64,000 nt of DNA, taken from the NCBI RefSeq assembly GCF_001544575.2, contig NZ_FCNY02000004.1, forward strand, positions 407,346 through 471,345, read 5' to 3'. Made by a program: the position numbers and the translations under genes. The notes under the pieces are model-generated. The model ran no database searches. It was not told the origin of the DNA and worked only from the letters and a program-made list of their open reading frames with translations. Shown piece by piece: positions 25,813 to 36,190 of the stretch. Source of the DNA: Caballeronia cordobensis. Lineage in GTDB: Bacteria > Pseudomonadota > Gammaproteobacteria > Burkholderiales > Burkholderiaceae. How positions within the stretch are numbered: the stretch's first letter is position 1; each line of letters opens with the position of its first letter.

Positions 25813-26574
25813 ATGACGAGAAACGCGCTTTCCCTCGTGCTGTGCGCCGTTGCCCTCGCCGCGTGTTCGACGGACAGCGCCAATACGTCCGCCACCGCGC
25901 CGCCCGGATCGGTCACGGCGACACTTCCCCCCGGCGGCGTCTACAAGGGCGCGCTCAAAGGCAGCTCCGCCGACGCCACGCTGCTCATGCTCTTCAACGG
26001 CGCCGCGTATCTCTTCTACAGCGGCGCGGGCGGGACCGGTCTCGCGGGCGTCGCGGTCGCGGCCCACGGCGCGCAGGCGGGCAACGGGCGTTTCACCAGC
26101 GATTCGGCGTTCGACTATCGTGTGGGGAAAGCGAGCGCGTCGGCGGCCGTGTTCAGCGCCGACTTCTCGCACGCGCCGGCCGTCGCCGCCACCGTCGCGG
26201 ACACAGACGGCGCGGCGCTCGCGTTTTCCGGCCGCGCCGCGCCGATGCTCGACATCGCGCCGAGTAAGGCCAACGCGGGCGGACTCTACAGCGGACGCGG
26301 CATGTCCCTCGCCGGGACGACGCAGACGCGCATCACCGTGGCCGGCGACGGCTATCTGGCCGGCAGCACGACCTCCGGCTGCATCTTCCGCGGAACCGTC
26401 GCGCCGCACGAAGGCGCGAACGCATACGACGTCTCGGTGACGTTCGGTCCCGCGCCCTGCCCCCTCCCCGATGCGACCGTGACCGGTAACGCGGTGCTCG
26501 ACGGCGCCCGACTGCTGGTTGCGTTGCCAAGCCCGGATCGCGCGGACGTGTTCCTCTTCGACGGGCGGAAATAG
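25813..26574 (+). CDS. Hypothetical lipoprotein
   Basis: 253 residues with lipoprotein signal MTRNALSLVLCAVALAAC (lipobox LAAC, Cys18). The mature part is Gly/Ala/Thr-rich and beta-strand-like (GVYKGALKGSSADATLLMLFNGAAYLFYS; GGLYSGRGMSLAGTTQTRITVAGDGYLAG), suggesting a beta-sandwich or lipocalin-like domain seen in Burkholderia envelope lipoproteins. No known family named with confidence. Confidence 0.7.
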   Translation: MTRNALSLVLCAVALAACSTDSANTSATAPPGSVTATLPPGGVYKGALKGSSADATLLMLFNGAAYLFYSGAGGTGLAGVAVAAHGAQAGNGRFTSDSAFDYRVGKASASAAVFSADFSHAPAVAATVADTDGAALAFSGRAAPMLDIAPSKANAGGLYSGRGMSLAGTTQTRITVAGDGYLAGSTTSGCIFRGTVAPHEGANAYDVSVTFGPAPCPLPDATVTGNAVLDGARLLVALPSPDRADVFLFDGRK

Positions 26575-26772
26575 ATGCCGCGTGAAGACGCGGACCGCCG
26601 CGAAAGTTAAGCGCCCGTTGCTTACAAAGGCAATTTGTATCCTAAGATTGTTTCACCGCAGGCAGCGTCGCGGCGTTCGCGTCCGGTTGCGTCTCGGGCC
26701 GTTCGCCTCGGCGAGAGTGGTCGTGTGTTGTTCAGTGCATCTTAAAAAGCCGTACAACAGGAGACAACCCAG

Positions 26773-28050
26773 ATGAAGACAACGCTCAAGCTTTTGCCGT
26801 TGGCCGTAGGCACCCTGTTCGCCTGCCTGCCGTTCGCGAATGTGGCGAACGCCGCGCAGGACAACGTCAACACGCTGTCGAACTTCCGTCAGACCGGCAA
26901 CGCCACGCCGGCGGAAAAGATTCCGCAAAGCGGAGCGACCGCCGATGCACTGCGCAAGAACCTCGAACAGATCAAGCTGCCGCCGGGCTTCAAGATCGAA
27001 CTGTACGCGGTGGTGCCGGAAGCGCGTCACATGGCAATCGAGCCGTCGACGGGCGTGGTGTTCGTCGGTACGCGCAAGAATCGCGTGTGGCAGGTGACGG
27101 ACCGGACGAAGCAGCGCGTTGCGAGCGATGTCGTGCAATTTGCCTCCTCGGTGACGTTCAAGGTGCCCAACGGCGTGTGCTTCTCGCCGGACGGCGTGCT
27201 CTACGTCGTCGAGCAGAATCGCGTGCTCGCCTTTCCCGCCGCGCAGTTCTTCGGCGAAGGCGGGCCGGACGTCGCGGCGGCGGTCGTCGTGCCGCAGGGC
27301 AAGCTGATTCCGACGCAATTCGAGAGCTTCAACCACGGCGCGCGTGCATGCCGCGTCGGCCCGGACAAGAAGCTGTATATCGCGCTCGGCCAGCCGTGGA
27401 ACGTGCCGCCGAAGGACAAGCTCGCCGAGCTCGACAAGAATGGGCTCGCGGGCATCATCCGCATCGATCAGGACGGCAAGAACCGCGAAGTCTATGCGCA
27501 CGGCGTGCGCAATTCGGTCGGTCTCGACTTCAATCCGAAGGACAAGACGCTGTGGTTCACGGACAACCAGGTCGACGGCATGGGCGACGACACGCCGCCC
27601 GGCGAGCTGGATCACGCGACCAAGGCCGGCGAGAATTTCGGCTTTCCGTGGTACGGCGGCGGCAAGGTGCGCACGGTCGAGTACAAGGACCAGAATCCGC
27701 CGGCGGGCGTGGTCTTCCCGCAGGTCGAGTTCGCCGCGCACGCCGCGGACCTCGGCATGTCGTTCTACAACGGCAAGATGTTCCCGCAGAAGTATCAGGG
27801 CGGCATCTTCGATGCGGAGCACGGTTCGTGGAACCGCACGAAGCCGGTTGGCGCGCGCATCATGTATATCCCGATCAAGGAAGACGGCACCGCGGGCGAG
27901 CCGGAAGTCTTCGCGCAAGGCTGGCTCACCGAGAGCGGCGAATACATGGGCCGTCCGGTGGACGTGCAGGTGCTCCAGGACGGCTCGCTGCTCGTCTCCG
28001 ACGACTACGCGGGCGCGATCTATCGCATCTCGTATTCGGGGGCCAAATGA
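26773..28050 (+). CDS. Periplasmic PQQ-type sugar (sorbosone) dehydrogenase family protein
   Basis: 425 residues. Signal peptide [27 protein letters not shown], then a six-bladed beta-propeller of the soluble glucose/sorbosone dehydrogenase fold ([101 protein letters not shown]). The gene overlaps the next one, a class I cytochrome c, by 4 bases (ATGA), so the pair probably forms a periplasmic dehydrogenase with its electron acceptor. AGGAGACA precedes the ATG. Substrate unknown. Confidence 0.88.
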   Translation: MKTTLKLLPLAVGTLFACLPFANVANAAQDNVNTLSNFRQTGNATPAEKIPQSGATADALRKNLEQIKLPPGFKIELYAVVPEARHMAIEPSTGVVFVGTRKNRVWQVTDRTKQRVASDVVQFASSVTFKVPNGVCFSPDGVLYVVEQNRVLAFPAAQFFGEGGPDVAAAVVVPQGKLIPTQFESFNHGARACRVGPDKKLYIALGQPWNVPPKDKLAELDKNGLAGIIRIDQDGKNREVYAHGVRNSVGLDFNPKDKTLWFTDNQVDGMGDDTPPGELDHATKAGENFGFPWYGGGKVRTVEYKDQNPPAGVVFPQVEFAAHAADLGMSFYNGKMFPQKYQGGIFDAEHGSWNRTKPVGARIMYIPIKEDGTAGEPEVFAQGWLTESGEYMGRPVDVQVLQDGSLLVSDDYAGAIYRISYSGAK

Positions 28051-28364
28051 AGAGAGCGTTGACGGGCGCGCTTCTGGCGGGCCTGCTCGCGGCGGCGGCG
28101 CACGCGTCGTTCGCCGCCGGCGACATCAAGGCCGGGCGGGCGAAGGCGGCGCAATGCGCGGCGTGTCACGGCATCGACGGCATGTCGAAATTGCCCGAAG
28201 CGCCCAATCTCGCAGGGCAGACCGAGGAATATCTCGTGAAGGCGCTCAACGATTTCCGCACCGGCGCGCGCAAGAACGAAATGATGACGATGATGGCGAA
28301 AACCTTGTCGGACGCGGATGTGGCCAATCTCTCGGCGTATTACCACAGCCTCGGCAAGCAGTGA
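28047..28364 (+). CDS. Periplasmic class I cytochrome c
   Basis: 105 residues. Signal peptide ([21 protein letters not shown]) and a single CAACH haem site ([16 protein letters not shown]), with distal Met candidates in [12 protein letters not shown]. Translationally coupled to the sorbosone-dehydrogenase-like gene (shared ATGA), so it is the likely electron acceptor of that enzyme. Confidence 0.9.
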   Translation: MKRALTGALLAGLLAAAAHASFAAGDIKAGRAKAAQCAACHGIDGMSKLPEAPNLAGQTEEYLVKALNDFRTGARKNEMMTMMAKTLSDADVANLSAYYHSLGKQ

Positions 28365-28430
28365 CATCGCCGGACGTGTTGCAATTTCGCTGCGGACCAA
28401 ACCCGATTGCGATTTTTTTTGATTTAGGTA

Positions 28431-28458
28431 TTGACGTGGGGACTTAAGGGTTTATACT
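28431..28458 (+). promoter_or_regulatory. Near-consensus sigma-70 promoter
   Basis: TTGACG (28431-28436), a 16-base spacer, then TATACT (28453-28458). There is no open reading frame with a ribosome binding site between here and the terminator at 28497-28525, so the promoter probably drives a small RNA. Confidence 0.7.
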
Positions 28459-28464
28459 AAGACC

Positions 28465-28525
28465 TGTCTCCTCCATGTCTCAACCGATGTGGATTCAAGC
28501 CCGCTCATCGAAGCGGGCTTTTTTT
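28465..28525 (+). ncRNA. Candidate small regulatory RNA with CU-rich 5' end
   Basis: The segment between a near-consensus promoter and a strong intrinsic terminator would give an RNA of about 60 nt. It begins with an unstructured pyrimidine-rich stretch containing two TGTCTC motifs (28465-28470 and 28476-28481); CTGTCTCCT at 28464-28472 is the reverse complement of AGGAGACAG, which is the Shine-Dalgarno region of acoA here, and closely matches that of several other genes. The 3' half is the terminator hairpin. This is the profile of a base-pairing, anti-Shine-Dalgarno sRNA; expression is not shown. Confidence 0.6.
28497..28525 (+). terminator. Intrinsic terminator (3' end of candidate sRNA)
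   Basis: 9-bp stem AAGCCCGCT / AGCGGGCTT (28497-28505 and 28512-28520) with a 6-base loop and a run of seven T (28519-28525). Confidence 0.85.
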
Positions 28526-28540
28526 CGCCCGAAATTCCCC

Positions 28541-29590
28541 TCAGCCTTCGTTCCCCTCGGACAGCCCGTCGCCCAGTTCGGCCTCGATCTGGTCGATGGA
28601 CGGCAACGTCGCCTCCAGCGATTCTGGCACCTCGCGAAGCAGTTGATACTCAGCGACGCCCATCGGCTTGGCGACGCCGCGCAGCGCATATTCGGCGACG
28701 AGCCGGTTCTTTTCCTTGCACAGCAGAAGTCCGATGGTCGGCTGATCGTCGGGCGCGCGCAGTTGCGCATCGATCGCCGAGAGGTAGAAATTGAGCTGGC
28801 CCGCGTACTCCGGCTTGAACGCTGTGGTTTTCAGCTCTACGACCACGTAACAGCGCAGCTTGAGGTGATAGAACAACAGGTCGATGAAGAATTCGTCGCC
28901 GCCCACGTCCAGCCGGTATTGCCGCCCGACGAAAGCGAACCCCGCGCCCAGCTCCAGCAGAAACCGCGTGATATGGCGCGTGAGCGCCTGTTCGATGTCC
29001 CGCTCCTGCGCGTTTTCGGCCAGTCCGAGGAAATCGAAGATGTACGGGTCCTTGAGCGCTTCGCGTGCCAGGTCCGACTGAGGCGGCGGCAACCGCTCGC
29101 TGAAATTGGTGACGGCGCTGCCGCTGCGTGCGCTGGCGGCGGTTTCGATCTGCATCACCAGCACCTGGCGCGACCAGCCGTGTTCGAGCGCCTTGTCCGC
29201 ATACCAGTTTCGATCGTCCGGATTTTTGACCTTGTCCAGCAAGGTGCAGAGATGGAACCACGGCAATTGTGCAGCAGGCTGCTGCACGAATGCCTCGTCC
29301 GGCCAGGCTTGCGCCAGGGCGCGCATGTACTTGAGATTGCGCGGTGAAAAGCCGCGCATGTCGGGAAACGCCGCTTTCAGATCGCGCGCGAGCTGGTCGA
29401 CGACACCCGCGCCCCAGCCTTGCCGCCGCTGACGATCGAGAATGTCCCGGCCGATCTGCCAGTACAGCGTGATCAGTTCGCGGTTCGCGCTGGCCGCCGC
29501 ACGCCGGCGCGCGGCTTCGACGCGAACTTTCAGTTCGGCGAGCCAGCGCCGGTAATCCTCGCCCCAGGCGCTGGGAAGTTGGGCGGTCAT
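28541..29590 (-). CDS. YhcG-type DUF1016 protein with PDDEXK nuclease domain
   Basis: 349 residues from the ATG at 29590 (GAGGAA upstream). N-terminal DUF1016 helical domain (ITLYWQIGRDILDRQRRQGWGAGVVDQLARDLKAAFPDMRGFSPRNLKYM; LPWFHLCTLLDKVKN) and a C-terminal nuclease fold with DEFFIDLLFYHLKLRCYVVVELKTTAF, the Asp...Glu-x-Lys core of PDDEXK enzymes, and ERDIEQALTRHITRFLLELGAGFAFVGRQYRL. The family is widespread next to restriction or mobile genes; its role is not established. Here it stands alone, downstream on the minus strand of a cluster of DnaA-box-like sites. Confidence 0.9.
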   Translation of the reverse strand: MTAQLPSAWGEDYRRWLAELKVRVEAARRRAAASANRELITLYWQIGRDILDRQRRQGWGAGVVDQLARDLKAAFPDMRGFSPRNLKYMRALAQAWPDEAFVQQPAAQLPWFHLCTLLDKVKNPDDRNWYADKALEHGWSRQVLVMQIETAASARSGSAVTNFSERLPPPQSDLAREALKDPYIFDFLGLAENAQERDIEQALTRHITRFLLELGAGFAFVGRQYRLDVGGDEFFIDLLFYHLKLRCYVVVELKTTAFKPEYAGQLNFYLSAIDAQLRAPDDQPTIGLLLCKEKNRLVAEYALRGVAKPMGVAEYQLLREVPESLEATLPSIDQIEAELGDGLSEGNEG

Positions 29591-29749
29591 GCGGTTCCTC
29601 GGTGCGTCGCCGGTTGTTTGTGAACGGCTATTATCGGCGGATTCGACTTTTCGGAACGCTCGGACTTCGTTTAGGGTGGTCTCCCCACGCGCCCCTCGCG
29701 ACTGGCTAGGGGTTTCGGTTTTCGGGCTCTTCGGCCTCGATGCTTCGGG

Positions 29750-29784
29750 TTGTCCACAGATTTTGTTCACAAGCCTGTGGATAT
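29750..29784. promoter_or_regulatory. Cluster of three DnaA-box-like sites
   Basis: TTGTCCACA (29750-29758), TTGTTCACA (29763-29771) and, on the minus strand, ATATCCACA (29776-29784). The first and third differ from the consensus TTATCCACA by one base and the middle by two. They lie within 35 bases in the 277-base gap upstream of the DUF1016 gene. Confidence 0.4.
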
Positions 29785-29867
29785 CGCCTCAGGTATTGCT
29801 GCAACGCATTGATTCGACACTGCTTCCGACCGACGCCCAGCGACGCGCCCCGTGCGCGCCGGCAGTC

Positions 29868-30050
29868 TTAGTCGCCTTTCGGCAGGCAGGAAGCGAGCAT
29901 CGCGTCGATGCGGTTCATCTCGATGCTGAAAAGCGACTGCGGCGCGGTGGCGCTCAGCTCGTCGGCGGCGGAGCTCGGCAGCGCCATTGCAATGGTGGCC
30001 GTCGCGAACAGCGCGACGATCATCGACAGGAACCAGGAAAAGACGGCCAT
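29868..30050 (-). CDS. Small secreted hypothetical protein
   Basis: 60 residues from the ATG at 30050 (GAGG 6 bases upstream). N-terminal hydrophobic segment (AVFSWFLSMIVALFATATIAMALPSSAA) reads as a signal peptide, followed by a short mature chain with one Cys. Weak evidence; kept because of the ribosome binding site and signal peptide. Confidence 0.4.
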   Translation of the reverse strand: MAVFSWFLSMIVALFATATIAMALPSSAADELSATAPQSLFSIEMNRIDAMLASCLPKGD

Positions 30051-30170
30051 CGCCAACCTCGTCAAGTAGATCTCTCGGAATCGGCGCTTCAACGTCAGCG
30101 CGTGATTGAAGAGTACGGCTGTGTGTGGAATCGCACAGCCCTACGGACGGGGGGACTTGAAGGAGGGTGG

Positions 30171-30848
30171 CTACGGGCGAAGCAGCGGCGAAGGCACCGT
30201 CGACACGCTCTGCGCGATCGCCGCCGCCTCTTGCGCGCGCATCGCGCGGATGAAGCCGTCGCGTTCGCGCAGGCGCTGCCAGTATTGCGCGATCGATGGC
30301 GCGAAGCGCTCGCTCAGCCCGATCAGTTCCGCGAGCATCAACGCATAGCCGACGGAAATATCCGCCGCCGTGAAGCGCCCCGTGCACAAGTACGGCTGCG
30401 CCTCGAGCAGCGGCGCGAGCGTGCGCAGGCGCGCGTGAAACCAGCGCGCGTAATCCTCGGCGATCTGCGGCTGAACGCGCTCGGGCGGCTCCAGGTGCGT
30501 GTAGCGCAGCACGAGCGTTTGCGGGAACGTGAGCGTCGCCTCGCCGAAATGCACGAAATTGAGATAGCGGCCGAAATCGGCTTCGTGCGGCGCGACGTCG
30601 AGCGCGCCCGGCGAGTAGCGCGCCGCCAGGTACTGACAAATCGCCGCCGATTCGGTCATGAAAAGCGCGCCGTTTTCATCGTCAGTCAGCGCCGGAATCG
30701 TGCCGAGCGGATTCACGTCCTTGAACCCGCGGGCGAGCACCCGCGGCGGAAACGGCAACATCTTCAGTTCATACGGCACGCCGATCTCTTCCAGCGCCCA
30801 CAGCGGCCGGAACGAACGCGCGCTCATGCAATGATGCAGCGTAATCAC
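30171..30848 (-). CDS. Glutathione S-transferase family protein
   Basis: 225 residues. Thioredoxin-like N-terminal domain (LHHCMSARSFRPLWALEEIGVPYEL, catalytic Ser/Cys region; NPLGTIPALTDD with cis-Pro; MTESAAICQYLA, glutathione gamma-Glu site) and an all-helical C-terminal domain with GRFTAADISVGYALMLAE. Detoxification or a metabolic isomerisation are both possible. It lies 18 bases downstream of the liuC-like gene on the same strand. Confidence 0.9.
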   Translation of the reverse strand: MITLHHCMSARSFRPLWALEEIGVPYELKMLPFPPRVLARGFKDVNPLGTIPALTDDENGALFMTESAAICQYLAARYSPGALDVAPHEADFGRYLNFVHFGEATLTFPQTLVLRYTHLEPPERVQPQIAEDYARWFHARLRTLAPLLEAQPYLCTGRFTAADISVGYALMLAELIGLSERFAPSIAQYWQRLRERDGFIRAMRAQEAAAIAQSVSTVPSPLLRP

Positions 30849-30866
30849 GTCGATTTTCTCCGCGCG

Positions 30867-31664
30867 TCAGCCGAGCCACGTCGGCTTGCGCTTCTCCAGG
30901 AAACTGCGCACGCCTTCGCGCCCTTCGTCCGATGCGCGGATGCGTGCAATGCGCTCTGCGGTCTCCGCGATCAACGTTTCGTCGATGTCCTTGCCCGCGA
31001 AATCGGCGGCGAGTTGCTTGCACTCACGCACGGCGTTCGGACTGTTCGCGGCGATGCTGGCGGCGATCGCCTCGACGCGCGCATCGAGCTGATCGGCGGC
31101 GACGGCTTCATGCACGAAGTTCAGACGCAGCGCTTCGGCGGCGTCGAAGCGCTCGGCCGTGACAAAGTAGCGATGCGCCGCGCGCGCGCCCATCGCGCGG
31201 ATCACGTAAGGCGCGATCGTCGCGGGCATCAGGCCGAGCTTCGCTTCGGACAGGCAGAAGTTCGCGGTGTCCACCGCAACCGCGATGTCGCACACGGCGA
31301 CGAGACCCATGCCGCCCGCGTAGGCATCGCCCTGCACGCGCGCGATGACGGGCTTCTTGCAGGCGTAGATCGTGTTGAGCATCGTGGCGAGGCCGAGCGC
31401 GTCGGCGCGGTTCTCCGCTTCCGAATAGCCCGCCATGCGCTTCATCCAGTTGAGATCGGCGCCCGCGCAGAACGCCGGGCCGTTCGCGGCGAGGACGATG
31501 ACGCGCACGTTCGGATCCTCGTCCAGCGCGCGGAAAGCGGCGGTCAATTCGACGATGGTCGCGTCGTCGAACGCGTTGCGCACCTCCGGGCGATCGAGCG
31601 TCACGCGCGCGACGTGTCCTTCGATGCCGAGCTTCAGGCGTTGCAGATTCGTTGCGTCGGTCAT
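30867..31664 (-). CDS. Enoyl-CoA hydratase/isomerase, methylglutaconyl-CoA hydratase (LiuC) type
   Basis: 265 residues, crotonase fold. Oxyanion-hole and CoA motifs AFCAGADLNWMKRMAGYS and GDAYAGGMGLVAVCDIAVA; SEAKLGLMPATIAPYV. The AGADLNWM variant is typical of LiuC, the hydratase of the leucine and isovalerate pathway that makes HMG-CoA. No other liu gene is adjacent, although an HMG-CoA-lyase-like gene is at 10.9 kb. Start 31664 has GGGAGACGACACC upstream. Confidence 0.88.
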   Translation of the reverse strand: MTDATNLQRLKLGIEGHVARVTLDRPEVRNAFDDATIVELTAAFRALDEDPNVRVIVLAANGPAFCAGADLNWMKRMAGYSEAENRADALGLATMLNTIYACKKPVIARVQGDAYAGGMGLVAVCDIAVAVDTANFCLSEAKLGLMPATIAPYVIRAMGARAAHRYFVTAERFDAAEALRLNFVHEAVAADQLDARVEAIAASIAANSPNAVRECKQLAADFAGKDIDETLIAETAERIARIRASDEGREGVRSFLEKRKPTWLG

Positions 31665-32771
<1,107 letters not shown>

Positions 32772-32773
32772 AA

Positions 32774-33454
32774 ATGCCGCTCGATAGCGCCGATCTTCAG
32801 GCAATCACGCTCACGCTCGAACTCGCGTCGCTGACGACGGCGCTCCTGCTCGTCGTCGGCACGCCGATCGCGTGGTGGCTCACGCATACGCGCTCGAAGA
32901 TGAAGGGCATCGTGGGCGCGGTCGTGGCGTTGCCGCTCGTGCTGCCGCCGACGGTCATCGGCTTCTATCTGCTCGTGCTGATGGGCCCGAACGGTTATGT
33001 CGGCAAGCTCACGCAGGCGCTCGGCATCGGCCTGTTGCCGTTCACGTTCGCGGGGCTCGTCGTCGGCTCGGTGATCTATTCGCTGCCGTTCGTCGTGCAG
33101 CCCTTGCAGAACGCGTTCGAAGCGATCGGCCGGCGTCCGCTCGAAGCTGCCGCGACGTTGCGCGCGGGACCGTGGGACACGTTCTTCACGATCGCGTTGC
33201 CGCTCGCGAGGCCGGGCATCGTCACCGCGACAATTCTCGGCTTCGCGCATACGGTCGGCGAATTCGGCGTCGTGCTGATGATCGGCGGCAATATTCCGGG
33301 ACGCACGCGCGTTGTCTCCGTGCAAATCTTCGATCACGTCGAAGCGCTCGAATACGCTCAGGCGCACTGGCTCGCGGGCGGCATGGTGCTATTCTCGTTC
33401 ATCGTTCTTCTGCTGCTCTATTCCAGCCGGCGCTCCGTTACGGCTCATGTCTGA
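32774..33454 (+). CDS. modB: Molybdate ABC transporter permease
   Basis: 226 residues, five to six membrane helices, BPD_transp_1 family. The EAA loop reads [25 protein letters not shown]; the segment [25 protein letters not shown] is characteristic of ModB. Overlaps modC by 8 bases. Confidence 0.95.
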   Translation: MPLDSADLQAITLTLELASLTTALLLVVGTPIAWWLTHTRSKMKGIVGAVVALPLVLPPTVIGFYLLVLMGPNGYVGKLTQALGIGLLPFTFAGLVVGSVIYSLPFVVQPLQNAFEAIGRRPLEAAATLRAGPWDTFFTIALPLARPGIVTATILGFAHTVGEFGVVLMIGGNIPGRTRVVSVQIFDHVEALEYAQAHWLAGGMVLFSFIVLLLLYSSRRSVTAHV

Positions 33455-34592
33455 ACTCACTTCATCGCGCCTCGCGCTCGATACCGCGCGCAGCCGTTCC
33501 AGCGAAGCCATCGAAGCGCGTTTTCTCGTCGAGCATGGCGGCTTCACGCTCGATCTCGATCTCACGCTACCGGGGCGCGGCATCACCGCGATCTTCGGCC
33601 ATTCCGGCTCGGGCAAGACCACGCTCCTGCGCTGTCTTGCCGGACTCGCGCGACCGCGCGCCGGGCGGCTCGTCGTCAATGGCGAAATCTGGCTGGACAC
33701 CGAACGCGGCGTTTTCCTGCCGACGCACAAGCGCCCGCTCGGCTATGTCTTTCAGGAAGCGAGCCTGTTTCCGCACTTGAGCGTGAAGAAGAATCTGCGC
33801 TTCGGGCTCGAACGCGTGCGGGATGCGCAACGGCGCGTCGATCTGGCGCAGGCGGCGGAACTGCTCGGCATCGGACATTTGCTGGAGCGCATGCCCGCTG
33901 GCTTGTCGGGCGGTGAGCGGCAGCGCGTGGGCATCGCGCGGGCGCTCTTGACTAGCCCGCGTCTCCTGCTGCTCGACGAGCCGCTCGCCTCGCTCGATCA
34001 AAAGCGCAAGCTCGAAATCCTGCCGTACCTCGAACGTCTGCACGACGAGCTCGACATTCCGGTGCTCTACGTGAGCCACGCGCCGGAAGAAGTCGCGCGT
34101 CTCGCCGATCATCTCGTGCTGCTCGACGGCGGCCGCGCGCTCGCGAGCGGCCCGATCGCCGATACGCTCGCGCGGCTCGATCTGCCGCTCGCGCTCGCCG
34201 ACGACGCATCGGTCGTGCTCGAAGGCATCGTCGACGGATACGACGGCGCCTACGGCCTGCTCACGCTCACGCTGCCCGGCTCGCGCGCGAAGCTGACGGT
34301 CGTGCATGCGCCCGCCGCCGAAGGCAAGCCGGTTCGCGTGACGGTGAAGGCGCGCGACGTGAGTCTCATCACCGGCGCGCACGAGCATGACCGCAGCAGC
34401 GTGCTGAACGTGCTGCCCGCGACGGTCGCCGGCATCGTGGACGACGCCAATCCGGCGCAAGCCGTCGTGCGGCTCGATGTCGACGGCTCGCCGCTGCTCG
34501 CGCGCGTGACGCGCTATTCGCTCGACCGGCTCGGCATCGCCGAAGGCATGCGTGTGTGGGCGCAGGTGAAAGCGGTGTCGCTACTGGCCTGA
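33447..34592 (+). CDS. modC: Molybdate ABC transporter ATPase
   Basis: 381 residues. Walker [11 protein letters not shown] loop [17 protein letters not shown], signature [15 protein letters not shown], Walker [13 protein letters not shown] and H-loop SHAPEEV. A C-terminal MOP-like domain (residues ~310-381: [15 protein letters not shown] ... [31 protein letters not shown]) senses oxyanion. Powers molybdate uptake. Its 3' end overlaps the convergent NUDIX gene by 12 bases. Confidence 0.95.
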   Translation: MSELTSSRLALDTARSRSSEAIEARFLVEHGGFTLDLDLTLPGRGITAIFGHSGSGKTTLLRCLAGLARPRAGRLVVNGEIWLDTERGVFLPTHKRPLGYVFQEASLFPHLSVKKNLRFGLERVRDAQRRVDLAQAAELLGIGHLLERMPAGLSGGERQRVGIARALLTSPRLLLLDEPLASLDQKRKLEILPYLERLHDELDIPVLYVSHAPEEVARLADHLVLLDGGRALASGPIADTLARLDLPLALADDASVVLEGIVDGYDGAYGLLTLTLPGSRAKLTVVHAPAAEGKPVRVTVKARDVSLITGAHEHDRSSVLNVLPATVAGIVDDANPAQAVVRLDVDGSPLLARVTRYSLDRLGIAEGMRVWAQVKAVSLLA

Positions 34593-35180
34593 ACGCGCCT
34601 CCGAACGCACCTTCAGCGCGGCGTATTGCAGCAGCATGATGGTTTTGCCATCCATGATTTCGCCGCGCCCGATCATGTCGAGCGCGGTGTGCAGCGGCAC
34701 TTCGATCGTCTCGATTTCCTCGCCCTCCTCCGCCACGCCGCCGCCGTCCGACACGCGCATCGAACTGTCGTACTCGCCGAGATAGAAGTAGAGCTTCTCC
34801 GTCACCGACCCGGGGCTCATGAACGCTTCGAAGATCTTTTCGACGCGATGCACGCGATAACCCGTCTCCTCCTCCACTTCGGCGCGGATGCGCTCTTCCG
34901 GCGAGGCGTCATCCAGCAGGCCGCCGGGCGTTTCGACCAGCATGCCGTGATGCCCGTTGACGAACGCGGGCATGCGGAACTGGCGCGTCAGCAGCACGTT
35001 GCCGGTGTTGCGCTCGCGCAGCAGAATGGTCGCGCCGTTGCCGCGGTCATACGTTTCGCGGCTTTGACGCTGCCAGGTGCCGTCGCGGCGCAGGAAATCG
35101 AACGTGACCTTTCTGAGGACGTACCAGTCGTCCGACAGCACTTCGGTTTTGAGGACGCGCACGCGCTCTTTCGTTTCCAT
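34581..35180 (-). CDS. nudK: NUDIX hydrolase, GDP-mannose pyrophosphatase (NudK) type
   Basis: 199 residues from the ATG at 35180 (AGGTG upstream). The Nudix box [23 protein letters not shown] departs from the consensus at the first Glu and the Arg, in the same two places as NudK, and [19 protein letters not shown] is the NudK/ADP-ribose hydrolase specificity segment. It should hydrolyse GDP-mannose or a related nucleotide sugar. Confidence 0.82.
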   Translation of the reverse strand: METKERVRVLKTEVLSDDWYVLRKVTFDFLRRDGTWQRQSRETYDRGNGATILLRERNTGNVLLTRQFRMPAFVNGHHGMLVETPGGLLDDASPEERIRAEVEEETGYRVHRVEKIFEAFMSPGSVTEKLYFYLGEYDSSMRVSDGGGVAEEGEEIETIEVPLHTALDMIGRGEIMDGKTIMLLQYAALKVRSEARSGQ

Positions 35181-35226
35181 CGCATTCACCTGTTCGACAA
35201 TCGACCGCGCTCATGGTAGCGTGCAG

Positions 35227-35256
35227 CTTCGTGCAATATCAAGCAACTTCGTGCAA
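35227..35256 (+). promoter_or_regulatory. Direct repeat, candidate DeoR-type operator
   Basis: CTTCGTGCAA occurs at 35227-35236 and 35247-35256, 20 bases apart (two helical turns), directly ahead of the DeoR-family start codon at 35261. Confidence 0.45.
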
Positions 35257-35260
35257 AACC

Positions 35261-36016
35261 ATGTTGACCAGCCAACGCAAGAAAGCGATCCTCGACGCGC
35301 TCAGCCGCGACGGGCAAGTGCTCGCCGCCGATCTCAGCGCACGCTTCAATGTTTCCGAAGACACGGTGCGGCGCGATCTGCGCGAGCTCGCCGCCGTTGG
35401 ACTGTTGCAGCGCGTGCATGGCGGCGCGTTGCCGGCATCGCCTGCGGTTGCGTCGTTCTCAAAGCGCGAAGAGATGGAATCGGATGCGAAGCGGCGCATC
35501 GGGAAAAAAGCGGCGGAGATGATCGCGCCGGGGCAGGTCGTCATCGTCGATGGCGGGACGACTTCCGCGCTGCTCGTGCGGCATCTGCCGCCGACGCTTT
35601 GCGCGACCATCGTCACGCATAGTCCGAGCGTTGCCGTGGCGCTGGCGGAACACCCGTCGGTCGAAGTCGTGCTGATCGGCGGCAAGCTCTACAAGCATTC
35701 GATCGTCGCCGTGGGCGCGGCGGCCATCGAAGCCATGTCGCATATTCACGCCGACATTTATTTCATGGGCGTCACCGGCGTGCATCCGAGCGCCGGCCTC
35801 ACGACCGGCGACTTCGAGGAAGCGCATGTCAAGCGGGCGCTCGCGGCGCGCGCGGCGGAAACGGTCGTGCTCGCGTCGGCGGCGAAGCTCAATGCGGCGT
35901 CCGCGTACCGAATCGGTGGAATCGAGCTGGCGCAGACGATCATCGTCGAGGAAGCGGCGGATGCGAAGCTCGTCGAGCCGATCGAGCACGCCGGAATCAC
36001 CGTACTGCGCGCGTAA
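35261..36016 (+). CDS. DeoR-family transcriptional regulator
   Basis: 251 residues from the ATG at 35261. HTH: LTSQRKKAILDALSRDGQVLAADLSARFNVSEDTVRRDLRELAAVGLLQRVHGGAL, the canonical DeoR N-terminus, and a DeoRC sensor domain (VIVDGGTTSALLVRHLP; FMGVTGVHPSAGLTTGDFEEAHVKRAL) that binds phosphorylated sugars. No sugar operon is adjacent, so the target is unknown. A direct repeat sits just upstream. Confidence 0.93.
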   Translation: MLTSQRKKAILDALSRDGQVLAADLSARFNVSEDTVRRDLRELAAVGLLQRVHGGALPASPAVASFSKREEMESDAKRRIGKKAAEMIAPGQVVIVDGGTTSALLVRHLPPTLCATIVTHSPSVAVALAEHPSVEVVLIGGKLYKHSIVAVGAAAIEAMSHIHADIYFMGVTGVHPSAGLTTGDFEEAHVKRALAARAAETVVLASAAKLNAASAYRIGGIELAQTIIVEEAADAKLVEPIEHAGITVLRA

Positions 36017-36190
36017 TGCCGGCACAATTTATTACCCCGTAACGCGCCGAAAGATGCGCCCCGCCGCGCGCAATTGAATTTCTCCGGCAAGTGGCATAGC
36101 GTTCAAGGATGTCCCGCGAGCGGTCAACTGCGAAGTCCGCATTTCCGTTATTGACCTCGACTCAGCGAACATTTTTTCCCGGAGAACGTC

